Virus record (IMG/VR): IMGVR_UViG_3300042516_000682
Location: 1 to 27,291 of that record
Direction: 5' to 3' (one strand)
DNA from: a virus
DNA length: 27,291 nt
The notes below the pieces were generated by a model. It was not told the DNA's origin and did not search any database. It saw only the letters and a list, made by a program, of their open reading frames with translations. Of the stretch, positions 6,832 to 13,776 are shown one piece after another. The translations under genes were made by a program, and so were the position numbers. The stretch's first letter is position 1. The number at the start of each line of letters is the position of its first letter.

Positions 6832-7252
6832 AACCATCGCATTACCGGAATCTGAATTAATCCTGCCGCCGGGCGTATCTGTCCCAAAAGTGGATCATGA
6901 GTTTGAAACAGCCGAGCAAAAGGCGCAATCCCTACCAGAACCAAAGGGTTGGCGTTTGTTGTGTGCACTGGTTGAAGTCGGAGACACGTACTCTAGTGGA
7001 ATTATCAAAGCCGACGCAGTCGTAAAAACTGAGGAAATCACTTCCCCTGTGTTGTTTGTTGTAAAAGTAGGCCCCACCGCCTATGACGCCGAGAAGTTCC
7101 CACAAGGCCCATGGTGCAAGGTTGGAGACTTTGTTATTACCCGTCCATATTCCGGGACGCGGATCATGATTCACGGAAAAGAGTTTCGCTTGATTAATGA
7201 CGATCAGGTCGAAGCGACAGTCGAAGACCCCCGCGGCATTTCGCGCGTTTAA
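6824..7252 (+). CDS. GroES-like co-chaperonin
   Basis: A 142-residue protein whose residues 41-135 read like a Cpn10/GroES fold: an opening strand (KGWRLLCALVEVG), a mobile-loop region YSSGIIKAD (56-64), VVKVGPTAYD (79-88) matching the chaperonin-10 'G.V..VG' strand, KVGDFV (99-104) matching the conserved 'GD.V', and INDDQVEATV (124-133) matching the end of the fold. The IVL-type tripeptide that contacts GroEL is replaced by GII-K, so contact may still be possible. The first 40 residues are an acidic/proline-rich extension absent from cellular GroES. No chaperonin-60 gene occurs in the window, so it would work with host GroEL. T4 Gp31 is the precedent for a phage co-chaperonin serving capsid folding; here the gene lies between portal and scaffold, which fits that role. 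Confidence 0.75.
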   Translation: MSETIALPESELILPPGVSVPKVDHEFETAEQKAQSLPEPKGWRLLCALVEVGDTYSSGIIKADAVVKTEEITSPVLFVVKVGPTAYDAEKFPQGPWCKVGDFVITRPYSGTRIMIHGKEFRLINDDQVEATVEDPRGISRV

Positions 7253-7263
7253 AGGAGCTACAC

Positions 7264-8235
7264 ATGGCAAATGATGACTTTAAGTTTCCTCACGAAATAG
7301 AGGAAGAAAATACGGGTAAACCCGAACAAGACATCGAAATTGATATTGACGCTGAAGGTGATGTGTCAATTGAAATCGAAGATGACACCCCCGAGCGCGA
7401 CCGCAGAGCAAAACCGCTTGACCACGACGTTGAAGATCCAACCGACGAAGAAATCGAGAATTACACTCAAGGTGCGCAGAACCGGATTAAACAGTTAACC
7501 CACGCACGGCACGACGAAAGACGCGCTAAAGAAGCAGCTCAGCGTGAAAAACAAGAACTTGAGCGTTTAGCCCAGCAGTTCATGGAAGAGAACAAGCGTC
7601 TCAAAGAGTACGTCAACAGTGGTCAAACTACTTTCCAAGAAACACTGCAAGCTAAAGCCGAAGCAGAAATGGAAATGGCACGCCGTAAATACAAAGAAGC
7701 GCAGGAATCCTACGACTCCGATGCTATGTTAGCGGCGCAAGAAAATTTGACAGAAGCCAAGATGCGTTTGGAATCTGCAAAAAATTTCAAGCCAACCCCT
7801 TTACAGATAGAAAGAAATGATGTACAAACGTATCAATCAGTACCAGAAGCACCAAGTCTCGACGATAAAACCTTGCGCTGGCAAGCAAAAAACCAGTGGT
7901 TCGGGACACCAGGGTACGAGGAACTAACAGCCTTTGCGCTAGGGCTGCACCAAAAACTAGTGACTACGGGGGTAGATCCCCGCTCTGATGAATACTTCGA
8001 GCGCGTTGATGCTCGCTTAAAACAGGTGTTCCCCGACGTGTTTAAAAGCACTGAGGCGGCTAGAGCAGAGCCTTCAAAGAAACCTGCAAATGTTGTGGCT
8101 CCTGCCACTCGTTCATCGGGTGCCAAGAAAACAATCAAACTGACTACGACCCAAGCCCGCTTGGCCGAAAAGTATGGATTGACCCACAAACAGTATGCAC
8201 AGGAAGTTCTTAAATTGGAGACTCAAAATGGCTAA
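7264..8235 (+). CDS. Capsid scaffolding protein
   Basis: A 323-residue, highly charged protein with AAGGAG eight bases before the ATG. The N terminus (1-65) is very acidic with alternating Asp/Ile/Glu. Residues about 73-170 form a long charged coiled coil (KEAAQREKQELERLAQQF), and a conserved-looking C-terminal half contains KNQWFGTPGYEELTAFALGL. The C terminus is basic (TTTQARLAEKYGLTHKQYAQ), as expected for the capsid-binding end of scaffolds. Placement between portal and major capsid protein is diagnostic. Its job is to template procapsid assembly and then leave. I see no protease motif, so head maturation may be protease-free or use another gene. Confidence 0.82.
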   Translation: MANDDFKFPHEIEEENTGKPEQDIEIDIDAEGDVSIEIEDDTPERDRRAKPLDHDVEDPTDEEIENYTQGAQNRIKQLTHARHDERRAKEAAQREKQELERLAQQFMEENKRLKEYVNSGQTTFQETLQAKAEAEMEMARRKYKEAQESYDSDAMLAAQENLTEAKMRLESAKNFKPTPLQIERNDVQTYQSVPEAPSLDDKTLRWQAKNQWFGTPGYEELTAFALGLHQKLVTTGVDPRSDEYFERVDARLKQVFPDVFKSTEAARAEPSKKPANVVAPATRSSGAKKTIKLTTTQARLAEKYGLTHKQYAQEVLKLETQNG

Positions 8236-8680
8236 TACCCGCACACCACGAGATTTAGAAACTCGCGAAAAAAACCCAACTCGTTATGTTTACAAACCAG
8301 CGAGTACATTACCCGATCCAACACCCGATCCAGATTATGATTTTTTCTGGGTGGCTATTTCGATTGCAGGGCAGGAACATGCAACGAATTTGTCTCAAAA
8401 ACGACGTGATGGTTGGGAACCTGTTAAAGCAGTAGATCATCCTGAGCTTCAGGTGGTTGGTAACAAAGACGGAAACGTTGAAATTGGTGGGTTGCTTTTG
8501 TGCAAAGCACCAAAAGAGATGATTGAAAGTCGGCGTCGCTACTATGACCAAAAAGCCCAGAATCAGATGGACTCTGTTGACAACAGTTTTATGAAAAACA
8601 ACGATGCTCGTATGCCTCTCTTTAGTGATCGCAAGACCACGGTAAGTAAAGGCGGCGGCTTCGGTAACGGCAGTAAATAA
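8228..8680 (+). CDS. Conserved head-module protein (150 aa)
   Basis: The frame is open from 8195, but the ATG at 8228 is preferred: TTGGAG lies eight bases upstream and the start overlaps the scaffold stop by eight bases. The protein has an ordered centre with a beta/alpha pattern (FFWVAISIAGQEHATNLSQK, then RRDGWEPVKAVDHPE), a strand GGLLLCKAPKEMIESRRRYY and a polar tail ending in GGGFGNGSK. I recall similar proteins between scaffold and capsid genes in marine and freshwater podoviruses, annotated only as hypothetical. The position suggests a virion or procapsid component, and no enzymatic motif is visible. Confidence 0.75.
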   Translation: MANTRTPRDLETREKNPTRYVYKPASTLPDPTPDPDYDFFWVAISIAGQEHATNLSQKRRDGWEPVKAVDHPELQVVGNKDGNVEIGGLLLCKAPKEMIESRRRYYDQKAQNQMDSVDNSFMKNNDARMPLFSDRKTTVSKGGGFGNGSK

Positions 8681-8702
8681 CTTTTAATTTAGGAGATTTA
8701 TT

Positions 8703-9329
8703 ATGGCTTATCCAAGCGTAACAGCTCCATACGGTCTAGTTCCGATCAACAGCGTAGATGGCAAACCCTACGCTGGTGCAACCCGTCAATTGCCAATCGA
8801 TAGTGCTTATAACACTGCGATTTTTAACGGGGATATCGTGGCTTTGGTCGATGGTGGCACTATTGCAAAATCAGGCGTTACAGACGACTCTACAACTACC
8901 GCTGCTAACTACACCTATGGTGTATTTGTTGGCGTTCAGTATGTAAATGCTCAAGGTCAAACAGTTCAAGCTCAGTACTATCCAGGTAATGCTGCTGCTA
9001 CTTCTGCTGTGGCTTATGTTGTTGACGATCCTATGGCTGCTTTTAAAGTAGCTGTTGTACTCGCAAACAGCGCTATATCTTCGACAAACCGTAGCATTGT
9101 CGGTGTAAACATGGCAATCGACCAAGGTACAGGTAGCACTACTACTGGTAACTCTGGTATGGGCGTTCTAGCTCCTACCAATAACCTAGGTAACGCTGCA
9201 ACGCTGCCAGTTCGTGTTGTTTCTGTAATCCCTGAAACCGCGACTAGCGCAACAGCCTTCACTGAAGTAGTAGTGAAGTTGAACAATCCACAGATTCTCC
9301 GGGCCGTTGGCTTGGATTACGCTGCTTAA
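8703..9329 (+). CDS. Head decoration/minor structural protein (probable)
   Basis: A 208-residue Ala/Val/Thr/Gly-rich, beta-type protein preceded by TTAGGAG seven bases before the ATG. The N terminus (AYPSVTAPYGLVPINSVDG, then AGATRQLPI) and the VDDPMAAFKV segment near residues 108-117 match a group of phage proteins encoded just before the major capsid gene that I know as structural or decoration-like. The C-terminal segment ILRAVGLDYAA is also typical. It probably coats or stabilises the capsid surface. Its distinctive Thr/Asn-rich loop region (SIVGVNMAIDQGTGSTTT) may be exposed. Function is inferred from position and recollection of the family, not from catalytic or binding residues. Confidence 0.65.
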   Translation: MAYPSVTAPYGLVPINSVDGKPYAGATRQLPIDSAYNTAIFNGDIVALVDGGTIAKSGVTDDSTTTAANYTYGVFVGVQYVNAQGQTVQAQYYPGNAAATSAVAYVVDDPMAAFKVAVVLANSAISSTNRSIVGVNMAIDQGTGSTTTGNSGMGVLAPTNNLGNAATLPVRVVSVIPETATSATAFTEVVVKLNNPQILRAVGLDYAA

Positions 9330-9341
9330 GGAGCTTAAAAA

Positions 9342-10244
9342 ATGGCTATTTCACGCGCACAACTACTGAAAGAGTTGCTCCCAGGCTTAAACGCATTGTT
9401 CGGTTTAGAGTACAAGCGTTACGGCGAAGAGCACAAAGAGATCTACGAAACAGAGAAATCTGAGCGTAGCTTCGAAGAAGAGACCAAGCTGTCTGGCTTC
9501 TCTGCTGCACCAGTCAAGAACGAGGGCTCAGCCATCGCTTATGACAATGCACAAGAGGCATTCACAGCTCGCTATACACACGAAACCATTGCTTTGGGTT
9601 TCTCAATCACTGAAGAAGCGATTGAAGATAACTTGTATGACAGCCTCTCTGGCCGTTATACCAAGGCTTTAGCTCGTGCAATGGCATACACCAAGCAAGT
9701 TAAAGCTGCTTCCGTGTTGAACACAGGCTTTACCGTTAATGGCGGTGATGGCGTTCCTTTGTTCTCCACCCAGCATCCTTTAGTTTCTGGTGGCACAAAC
9801 AGCAACCGTCCTACAACTGGCGCTGACTTAAACGAGACTTCTTTGGAAGCCGCCGTTATTCAGATCGCTGCTTGGACCGACGAGCGCGGTTTGCTCATCG
9901 CTGCAATGCCACGTAAATTGGTAATTCCACCATCACTGCAATTCGTTGCAACACGTTTGTTGGAAACCAACCTCCGCGTAGGCACAGCCGATAATGACAT
10001 CAACGCAATTAAGAACAATGGCTCGATCCCAGAAGGTTACACCGTTAACCACTATCTGACCGACAACAACGCATGGTTCTTGACCACTGATGTTCCAAAC
10101 GGCATGAAGCACTTTGAGCGTATGCCTTTGTCCAATAACATGGACGGAGACTTTGACACTGGTAACGTACGTTACAAGTCACGTGAGCGTTATAGCTTCG
10201 GCTATTCTGACCCACTTGGCATGTTCGGTTCGCCAGGCGCTTAA
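9342..10244 (+). CDS. Major capsid protein
   Basis: A 300-residue protein with a strong AAGGAG site. Visible capsid-like features include an N-terminal helix (LLKELLPGLNALFGLEYKRY), the acidic E-loop-like stretch EKSERSFEEETKLSGF (about residues 39-54), ITEEAIEDNLYDSL (92-105) and a central helix in AMAYTKQVKAASVLN. Further on are the pattern DGVPLFSTQHPL (about 135-146), a P-domain-like sheet and the C-terminal FGYSDPLGMFGSPGA. The family resembles the HK97-fold major head subunits of the Mu gpT-like type. It forms the icosahedral shell. An intrinsic terminator lies 21 bases after the stop codon, as is common after highly expressed capsid genes. Confidence 0.88.
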   Translation: MAISRAQLLKELLPGLNALFGLEYKRYGEEHKEIYETEKSERSFEEETKLSGFSAAPVKNEGSAIAYDNAQEAFTARYTHETIALGFSITEEAIEDNLYDSLSGRYTKALARAMAYTKQVKAASVLNTGFTVNGGDGVPLFSTQHPLVSGGTNSNRPTTGADLNETSLEAAVIQIAAWTDERGLLIAAMPRKLVIPPSLQFVATRLLETNLRVGTADNDINAIKNNGSIPEGYTVNHYLTDNNAWFLTTDVPNGMKHFERMPLSNNMDGDFDTGNVRYKSRERYSFGYSDPLGMFGSPGA

Positions 10245-10264
10245 TCAGCACCTAAGTTGTATAG

Positions 10265-10290
10265 ACCCCGCCCAAAAAGCGGGGTTTTTT
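10265..10290 (+). terminator. Intrinsic terminator after the capsid gene
   Basis: ACCCCGC (10265-10271) pairs with GCGGGGT (10279-10285) around a 7-base loop, followed by a run of six T (10285-10290). It is the strongest rightward terminator in the window and divides the head operon from the following genes. Confidence 0.88.
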
Positions 10291-10305
10291 ATTTGTGTAA
10301 ATCAC

Positions 10306-10334
10306 TTGCACAAAGCCAAAATAGTAGTAATATT
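10306..10334 (+). promoter_or_regulatory. Candidate sigma70-type promoter after the terminator
   Basis: TTGCAC (10306-10311) and AATATT (10329-10334) are separated by exactly 17 bases, with 4-5 of 6 matches each to the consensus. It would start transcripts near 10341, giving a leader of about 90 bases before the next gene. The placement right after a terminator supports it, but a chance match cannot be excluded and no sequence elsewhere in the window confirms a repeated phage promoter. Confidence 0.4.
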
Positions 10335-10381
10335 ACGGTACGTCTAGGAACTTTTTACTTGTATCGACTGACCTAGCAGAC

Positions 10382-10413
10382 GTTATAGAGACGATACGAG
10401 GATGTGCTATAAC
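10382..10413. repeat. Leader dyad GTTATAG / CTATAAC
   Basis: Perfect 7-bp inverted repeat (10382-10388 and 10407-10413) with an 18-base loop, ending three bases before the GGAG of the next gene. In the RNA it would place a hairpin just upstream of the ribosome site. The right arm also looks like an extended -10 (TGCTATAAC), but a start there would remove the ribosome site. Confidence 0.5.
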
Positions 10414-10429
10414 ACGGAGATTTTCAACT

Positions 10430-10993
10430 ATGGCAAGAACTACCTTTTCGGGTCCAGTGGCATCCGACAACGGCTTTATCACTGATATTACCAATACCTC
10501 AACAGGTGCAGAAACATTCAACGCAAGCGTAAGCGAAGTCACTATGACTGGCGCTGGCGGTACTGGCGGTCGCAGTCTGTTTCAATTAAACGCTGATGCT
10601 GCTTTGGGTTCATTCTCAAATGCGCTAAAAGGAATTACCGTTTACGGAGCTACTGGCTCTACTTCAGGCTTAGGTTCAGCTGTAGTTGCTGAATTAACCC
10701 TATCAGCTGGAACCTCTACTGGCACATATGCTCCTCTTGAAATTGAACTTAATGCTCCAGCAAGTGCATCAACTGGAACAAGAACTTCATTTATTTATGC
10801 TTCGACTCAAGGTGATAACGTAGCTACCATTGATACTAACGGTGTATTTTTTAACCTCCAAGGTTTAACAGCGGGCGCAGGAAAGATGTTGGTTGCAGGA
10901 GCAACTCTTGGAACCGCTTTTGGCGGTTTGCGTGTACGGGTTGGTAGTGCTAACTACTGGGTTCCTTTGTACGCTGCTCAACCAACTGCCTAA
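10430..10993 (+). CDS. Structural protein, Gly/Thr/Ala-rich (187 aa)
   Basis: First gene after the mid-operon terminator, with GGAG ten bases before the ATG. The 187-residue product is low in charge and rich in Ala, Gly, Ser and Thr, with alternating beta-strand pattern throughout. The N terminus (MARTTFSGPVASDNGF) and the C-terminal LRVRVGSANYWVPLYAA match a type of phage protein usually lying after the capsid gene that I have seen labelled as hypothetical or structural. A beta-rich surface or fibre-like head protein is the likeliest role. There is no signal peptide or membrane segment. It has its own promoter and leader dyad, hinting that its transcription is separated from that of the capsid gene. 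Confidence 0.7.
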   Translation: MARTTFSGPVASDNGFITDITNTSTGAETFNASVSEVTMTGAGGTGGRSLFQLNADAALGSFSNALKGITVYGATGSTSGLGSAVVAELTLSAGTSTGTYAPLEIELNAPASASTGTRTSFIYASTQGDNVATIDTNGVFFNLQGLTAGAGKMLVAGATLGTAFGGLRVRVGSANYWVPLYAAQPTA

Positions 10994-11163
10994 TGGCTGC
11001 GTTAGATAAAGAATACCTGTTGGATTTGAGAAATCAGGCACTTGAGCAACGGCAAAAGTACTCAGATCTTATCCAACAGGCTAACGGAGCAATTGCAATG
11101 GTGGACGTTTTGTTGACTGAATTAGATCGACAAGACCCACCAGCAGAACATAAAGAGGATTAA
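10993..11163 (+). CDS. 56-residue helical micro-protein
   Basis: A short ORF read directly from the sequence: the ATG overlaps the stop of the previous gene by one base (TAATG) and it ends two bases before the next start codon. The product (MAALDKEYLLDLRNQALEQR at the N terminus) is a charged, probably single long helix with a hydrophobic heptad and a second helix ending in LLTELDRQDPPAEHK. Tight packing between two structural genes and perfect coupling support it as real. Similar small helical proteins with an N-terminal 'LRxQxLxxRxQxxxxL' pattern occur in phage structural regions. Function is unknown; a chaperone or assembly peptide is possible. Confidence 0.65.
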   Translation: MAALDKEYLLDLRNQALEQRQKYSDLIQQANGAIAMVDVLLTELDRQDPPAEHKED

Positions 11164-11165
11164 TT

Positions 11166-11651
11166 ATGGCAATGCAATATGACGTAAAGTCAGCACACAT
11201 AAGTGCATCTGGTGTGGCGGTTGGGTACAGAACTCGCTTAAAAGGCGTTGTTATGTCTCCATCTGAGTCGCAGACATTAAATGTGGCGTTTTGTGACAAC
11301 ATAAGCGTTTCTGGTACTTATGATGTTCCTGGAAGTACGGTATGTACTGTAACCATTGCTAATCATGGACTATCTAATGGAGATCGAGTTTATTTAAACT
11401 TTACTTCTGGATCGTCTTCGGATAACACTTTTACAGTTTCAAACGTTGCAACCAGTACTTTTACAGTAGCGGTAGCTTCAGCGACAACAAGCGGTAATGT
11501 AACGATGTATGCTGCTGTTTTAATTGAGCTTGATTGTTCTTCTGCTACGGCTTTTTATACAATGATTCCAGGTGAGGGCATTCTTGCTGAGCAAGGTATT
11601 TATGTTGGTCTTCCTAGCGCAACTGTAACCACTACATTGTTTTACGGCTAA
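11166..11651 (+). CDS. Beta-rich structural protein with HGLSNGDRV module (161 aa), paralogue 1
   Basis: Start ATG at 11166 with AGAGGA upstream. Three parts are visible: an outer N-terminal strand set MQYDVKSAHISASG with RLKG (residues 3-26), a central insertion of about 65 residues containing TIANHGLSNGDRVYL (63-77), then SNVATSTFTV (92-101), and a C-terminal part IPGEGI...GIYVGL ending in FYG. The central part looks like the small beta module that databases often call the E1 FCCH-like domain in phage proteins. The flanking parts are shared with the next gene, so the two are tandem paralogues. A virion surface role fits the position. Cysteines at about 43, 60 and 124 could form bonds, though this is not evident. 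Confidence 0.7.
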   Translation: MAMQYDVKSAHISASGVAVGYRTRLKGVVMSPSESQTLNVAFCDNISVSGTYDVPGSTVCTVTIANHGLSNGDRVYLNFTSGSSSDNTFTVSNVATSTFTVAVASATTSGNVTMYAAVLIELDCSSATAFYTMIPGEGILAEQGIYVGLPSATVTTTLFYG

Positions 11652-11653
11652 TC

Positions 11654-12136
11654 ATGCAATATGACGTTAAATCGTATCATGCTTCAGCGTCTGGAAACGC
11701 CACAACTAGTCCTGTGCGTTTAAAAGGCATTACCGTTACTACTGGTACGGTATCAGCAAGGAACATGGCAGTTGCAAATCCCGCTGTTTCTAAGTCTGGT
11801 ACTTGGAGCAGAACGGGAACAGCAGTTACGGTTACGATTAATGACAATGGGTTAGCGAACGGGCAACGGGTATTTTTAGATGTTGCTGCTGGAACGACCA
11901 TGCGAGACGGCGTTTACGAAGTATCTAATGTAACAACAAATACATTTACCGTTGTCTCAGTGACATCAGGAGCGGCGACTGGTACAGTTACAATGTACAC
12001 AGATATTTATTTAGAAGTTGATACGTTTAACACAGTTGGTTTACCCATTAAGATTCCAGGCGAGGGCATTAATTGCCCAAACGGGTTCTTTGTAGGGGTT
12101 GGATCAAGCGTAACTGCAACGGTGATATATGGCTAA
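11654..12136 (+). CDS. Beta-rich structural protein, paralogue 2 (160 aa)
   Basis: Begins two bases after the previous stop and shares the same plan: MQYDVKSYHASASG, RLKGIT, a central module with TINDNGLANGQRVFL (61-75) and SNVTTNTFTV (91-100), then IPGEGI, FVGVGSSVTATVIYG. The module carries NDNGLANG in place of NHGLSNG. Sequence divergence from paralogue 1 is large outside the conserved anchor motifs, so the duplication is old or one copy was imported. Likely a minor virion protein with the same fold. It overlaps the next gene by eight bases, placing both in the same transcript. Confidence 0.7.
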   Translation: MQYDVKSYHASASGNATTSPVRLKGITVTTGTVSARNMAVANPAVSKSGTWSRTGTAVTVTINDNGLANGQRVFLDVAAGTTMRDGVYEVSNVTTNTFTVVSVTSGAATGTVTMYTDIYLEVDTFNTVGLPIKIPGEGINCPNGFFVGVGSSVTATVIYG

Positions 12137-12386
12137 GAAAAAAGGTGTCTCGCTTGCGATTGGTCGTGGTGAAAAGCTGCCTGTATCTAAGGGTGCTGGG
12201 CTTACCGCCAAGGGTCGTGCTAAATATAATGCGGCTACTGGCTCGAATCTAAAGGCTCCACAGCCCGAAGGTGGCGCTCGCAAGCGTTCATTTTGTGCTC
12301 GTATGTCTGGTATGCCTGGCCCAATGAAAGATGAAAATGGAAAGCCTACTCGTAAGGCAGCCAGCTTAAAGAGATGGAAGTGCTAA
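12129..12386 (+). CDS. Small Lys/Arg-rich protein with KSFCAR-like motif (85 aa)
   Basis: An 85-residue very basic protein. It contains GLTAKGRAKYNAATGSNLK (residues 24-42), then ARKRSFCARMSGMPGPMKD and a terminal KAASLKRWKC. The two Cys residues (about 56 and 85) and the rest of the pattern match a conserved little protein I know from marine podovirus structural regions, without known function. The start overlaps the preceding stop by eight bases. Basic composition suggests binding to packaged DNA or RNA, or to an acidic surface of the virion (inference). It opens the cluster of small basic genes up to 14052. Confidence 0.75.
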   Translation: MAKKKGVSLAIGRGEKLPVSKGAGLTAKGRAKYNAATGSNLKAPQPEGGARKRSFCARMSGMPGPMKDENGKPTRKAASLKRWKC

Positions 12387-12650
12387 ATGGATAGTCTTTT
12401 AACCATTGCCATAGCTGCTTGGTCGGGGCTTTTAACTGTATTTTTATCTGTATTAGGGTATATCGTGAACGAAAAGTTTAGCAAGATTAAAGATTTAGAC
12501 GATAAGCTTAATACAACAAGAGTGGAGGTAGCGCGTGAGCACATTACTCGTGAAGAAGTTACAAGAATTACGGATCACATTGATGCAAGGTTTAACCGCC
12601 TTGAAAGCAAAATTGACCAACTTATTCAAAGCAAAATAGCAAATGCCTAG
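12387..12650 (+). CDS. Single-pass membrane protein with coiled-coil tail (87 aa)
   Basis: An 87-residue protein starting immediately after the previous stop. Residues 4-26 are hydrophobic (LLTIAIAAWSGLLTVFLSVL) and form one transmembrane helix; residues 30-85 are charged with heptad character (FNRLESKIDQLIQSK). No signal-peptidase site or lipobox is visible. The gene sits among small structural genes, away from the holin and endolysin, so a lysis role is doubtful. A membrane-anchored virion or ejection component is equally possible. The next start codon overlaps this gene's end by eight bases. Confidence 0.7.
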   Translation: MDSLLTIAIAAWSGLLTVFLSVLGYIVNEKFSKIKDLDDKLNTTRVEVAREHITREEVTRITDHIDARFNRLESKIDQLIQSKIANA

Positions 12651-12924
12651 CGTAAGTAAGAAGCAACACAATTTCATGGCAGCTGTGGCTAACAACCCAA
12701 AGTTTGCCAAAAAAGCAGGTGTGTCTTCCGCAGTAGGGAAGGAATTTTTAACTGCCGATAAAGGCAAAACTTTTAAAGAAGGTGGAACCATGAAAAAGCC
12801 AAATCCATTTATGGAAATGATTGCAAAGAAAAAAGCGGCTGCTGCTAAGAAGCCAGCTAAACCCGCTGCAATGCCTATGAAAAAAGGCGGCGTAGCTAAA
12901 AAGAAAAGCGGAAAGGCTTGCTAA
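12643..12924 (+). CDS. Small Lys/Ala-rich protein with SKKQHNFM motif (93 aa)
   Basis: A 93-residue basic protein. The N-terminal half SVSKKQHNFMAAVANNPKFA (3-22) plus VGKEFLTADKGK forms a conserved-looking motif I recall from phage proteins of unknown function (reminiscent of small S-K-Q-F-M proteins such as DUF3008, uncertain). The C-terminal half is a low-complexity Lys/Ala/Pro tail (AAAAKKPAKPAAMPMKKGG) like histone H1 or bacterial nucleoid tails. It ends in KAC. Expected to bind nucleic acid or an acidic partner. It overlaps the previous gene by eight bases. One of the strongest candidates for a virion DNA-binding peptide. Confidence 0.7.
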   Translation: MPSVSKKQHNFMAAVANNPKFAKKAGVSSAVGKEFLTADKGKTFKEGGTMKKPNPFMEMIAKKKAAAAKKPAKPAAMPMKKGGVAKKKSGKAC

Positions 12925-12926
12925 TT

Positions 12927-13112
12927 ATGAAACATTCAGACATGAGTAAAGACATGCCAATGATGAAAAAAGTCGCTGGTGAGGCTGTTAAAGGCCATGA
13001 GAAGAAGATGCACAAAATGGCTAAGGGTGGTGTAACCCGTGCCGACGGCTGCGTAATCAAAGGCCACACAAAAGGCAAGATGATTAAAATGGCTGGCGGC
13101 GGGAGCTGCTAA
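12927..13112 (+). CDS. RADGC-motif micro-protein (61 aa)
   Basis: The open frame extends back to a TTG at 12918, but the ATG at 12927, two bases after the previous stop, gives the natural start. The 61-residue product is rich in Lys, Met and Gly. It contains RADGCVIKGHTKGKM at residues 38-52, followed by AGGGSC. Nearly the same 15-residue pattern occurs at the end of the next protein. Met-rich segments (MSKDMPMMKKV, KMHKMAKGG) are unusual. Function unknown; tight packing in the operon and the shared motif support that it is translated. Confidence 0.7.
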   Translation: MKHSDMSKDMPMMKKVAGEAVKGHEKKMHKMAKGGVTRADGCVIKGHTKGKMIKMAGGGSC

Positions 13113-13114
13113 TC

Positions 13115-13504
13115 ATGGCTAAATCACCAGACCAAATCGTAGCGGACATTGACCGCAAACAAAACGAAGAAGATCGGGATTTGATTCCTCGTGCTGGTCG
13201 TGCTTTATCGGGTGTTGCTAAAAAAGTTTATGCTGCAGCTACTGGTAAAGGTGCTAAAGATTTTGAACCTAAAGACACAAACTATGGTCCAGGACCTGGC
13301 TTTGAAGATAGGGATGCAGTAAGGTCTCCTGTTGGCGGATATATTGGTTCTGGGGCAGAAATGCGTTCTTTAAATATGGGTAAGAAATCTAAGGCATCAA
13401 AAGCATCTTCAGATTACAAAAAAGGCGGAATGATTAAGTCTTCCGCTTCTAAACGTGCTGATGGCTGCGCTATTAAGGGTAAAACCCGAGGAAGAATGGT
13501 ATGA
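13115..13504 (+). CDS. RADGC-motif protein (129 aa)
   Basis: A 129-residue basic protein starting two bases after the previous stop. The N-terminal part (1-45) is helical and charged, and the middle is Gly/Pro/Asp-rich (TNYGPGPGFEDRDAVRSP). The C terminus KRADGCAIKGKTRGRM (113-128) closely repeats the motif of the upstream 61-residue protein: 11 of 15 positions from RADGC to the final Met are identical. The motif is therefore a portable tail found on two neighbouring gene products. It ends in an ATGA overlap with the next gene. The single Cys in an otherwise Cys-free protein, kept in both copies, suggests a structural or modification role (inference). Confidence 0.7.
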   Translation: MAKSPDQIVADIDRKQNEEDRDLIPRAGRALSGVAKKVYAAATGKGAKDFEPKDTNYGPGPGFEDRDAVRSPVGGYIGSGAEMRSLNMGKKSKASKASSDYKKGGMIKSSASKRADGCAIKGKTRGRMV

Positions 13505-13776
13505 GACCGAGTCGCGGCATGGGGGCGGTAATGCCTAGCAAAATGCCGGGCAAGAAAGTTATTCACCGTAAAGACAAACCGCAAGACGTAGATTTATACG
13601 CCGAAGGTGGTACGGTTAATGCGGCGGGTAACTACACCAAGCCAGAGATGCGCAAACGCATTGTTTCTCAGGTTAAGGCAGCTGCAACTCATGGCACTGG
13701 CGCAGGCCAGTGGTCAGCCCGTAAAGCACAACTCGTTGCTAAGAAGTACAAGGCAGCTGGCGGAGGGTATAAATAA
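13501..13776 (+). CDS. Small basic protein with GQWSARKAQL domain (91 aa)
   Basis: Starts by ATGA overlap (13501-13504) and ends by one-base overlap with the next start codon. Residues 1-30 are a basic leader with PSKMPGKKVI. Residues about 44-90 contain NYTKPEMRKRI, GAGQWSARKAQLVAKKY and AAGGGYK. This second part resembles the short domain catalogued, as far as I recall, as DUF5872, found in phages and in large algal viruses. Its function is unknown; the compact helix-loop-helix composition with many Lys/Arg would fit nucleic-acid binding. The motif is specific enough that the gene is certainly real. Confidence 0.78.
   Translation: MRPSRGMGAVMPSKMPGKKVIHRKDKPQDVDLYAEGGTVNAAGNYTKPEMRKRIVSQVKAAATHGTGAGQWSARKAQLVAKKYKAAGGGYK

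Noticed and set aside
8195-8227. Upstream start for the 150-residue head-module protein
   Set aside because: It lies inside the scaffold gene without a ribosome site; ATG 8228 is preceded by TTGGAG.
10405-10413. Extended -10 promoter TGCTATAAC
   Set aside because: A start about seven bases downstream would remove the ribosome site of the gene at 10430; the sequence is better explained as an arm of the dyad.
12918-12926. TTG start for the 61-residue RADGC protein
   Set aside because: It lies before the previous gene's stop and ATG 12927 is the natural coupled start.
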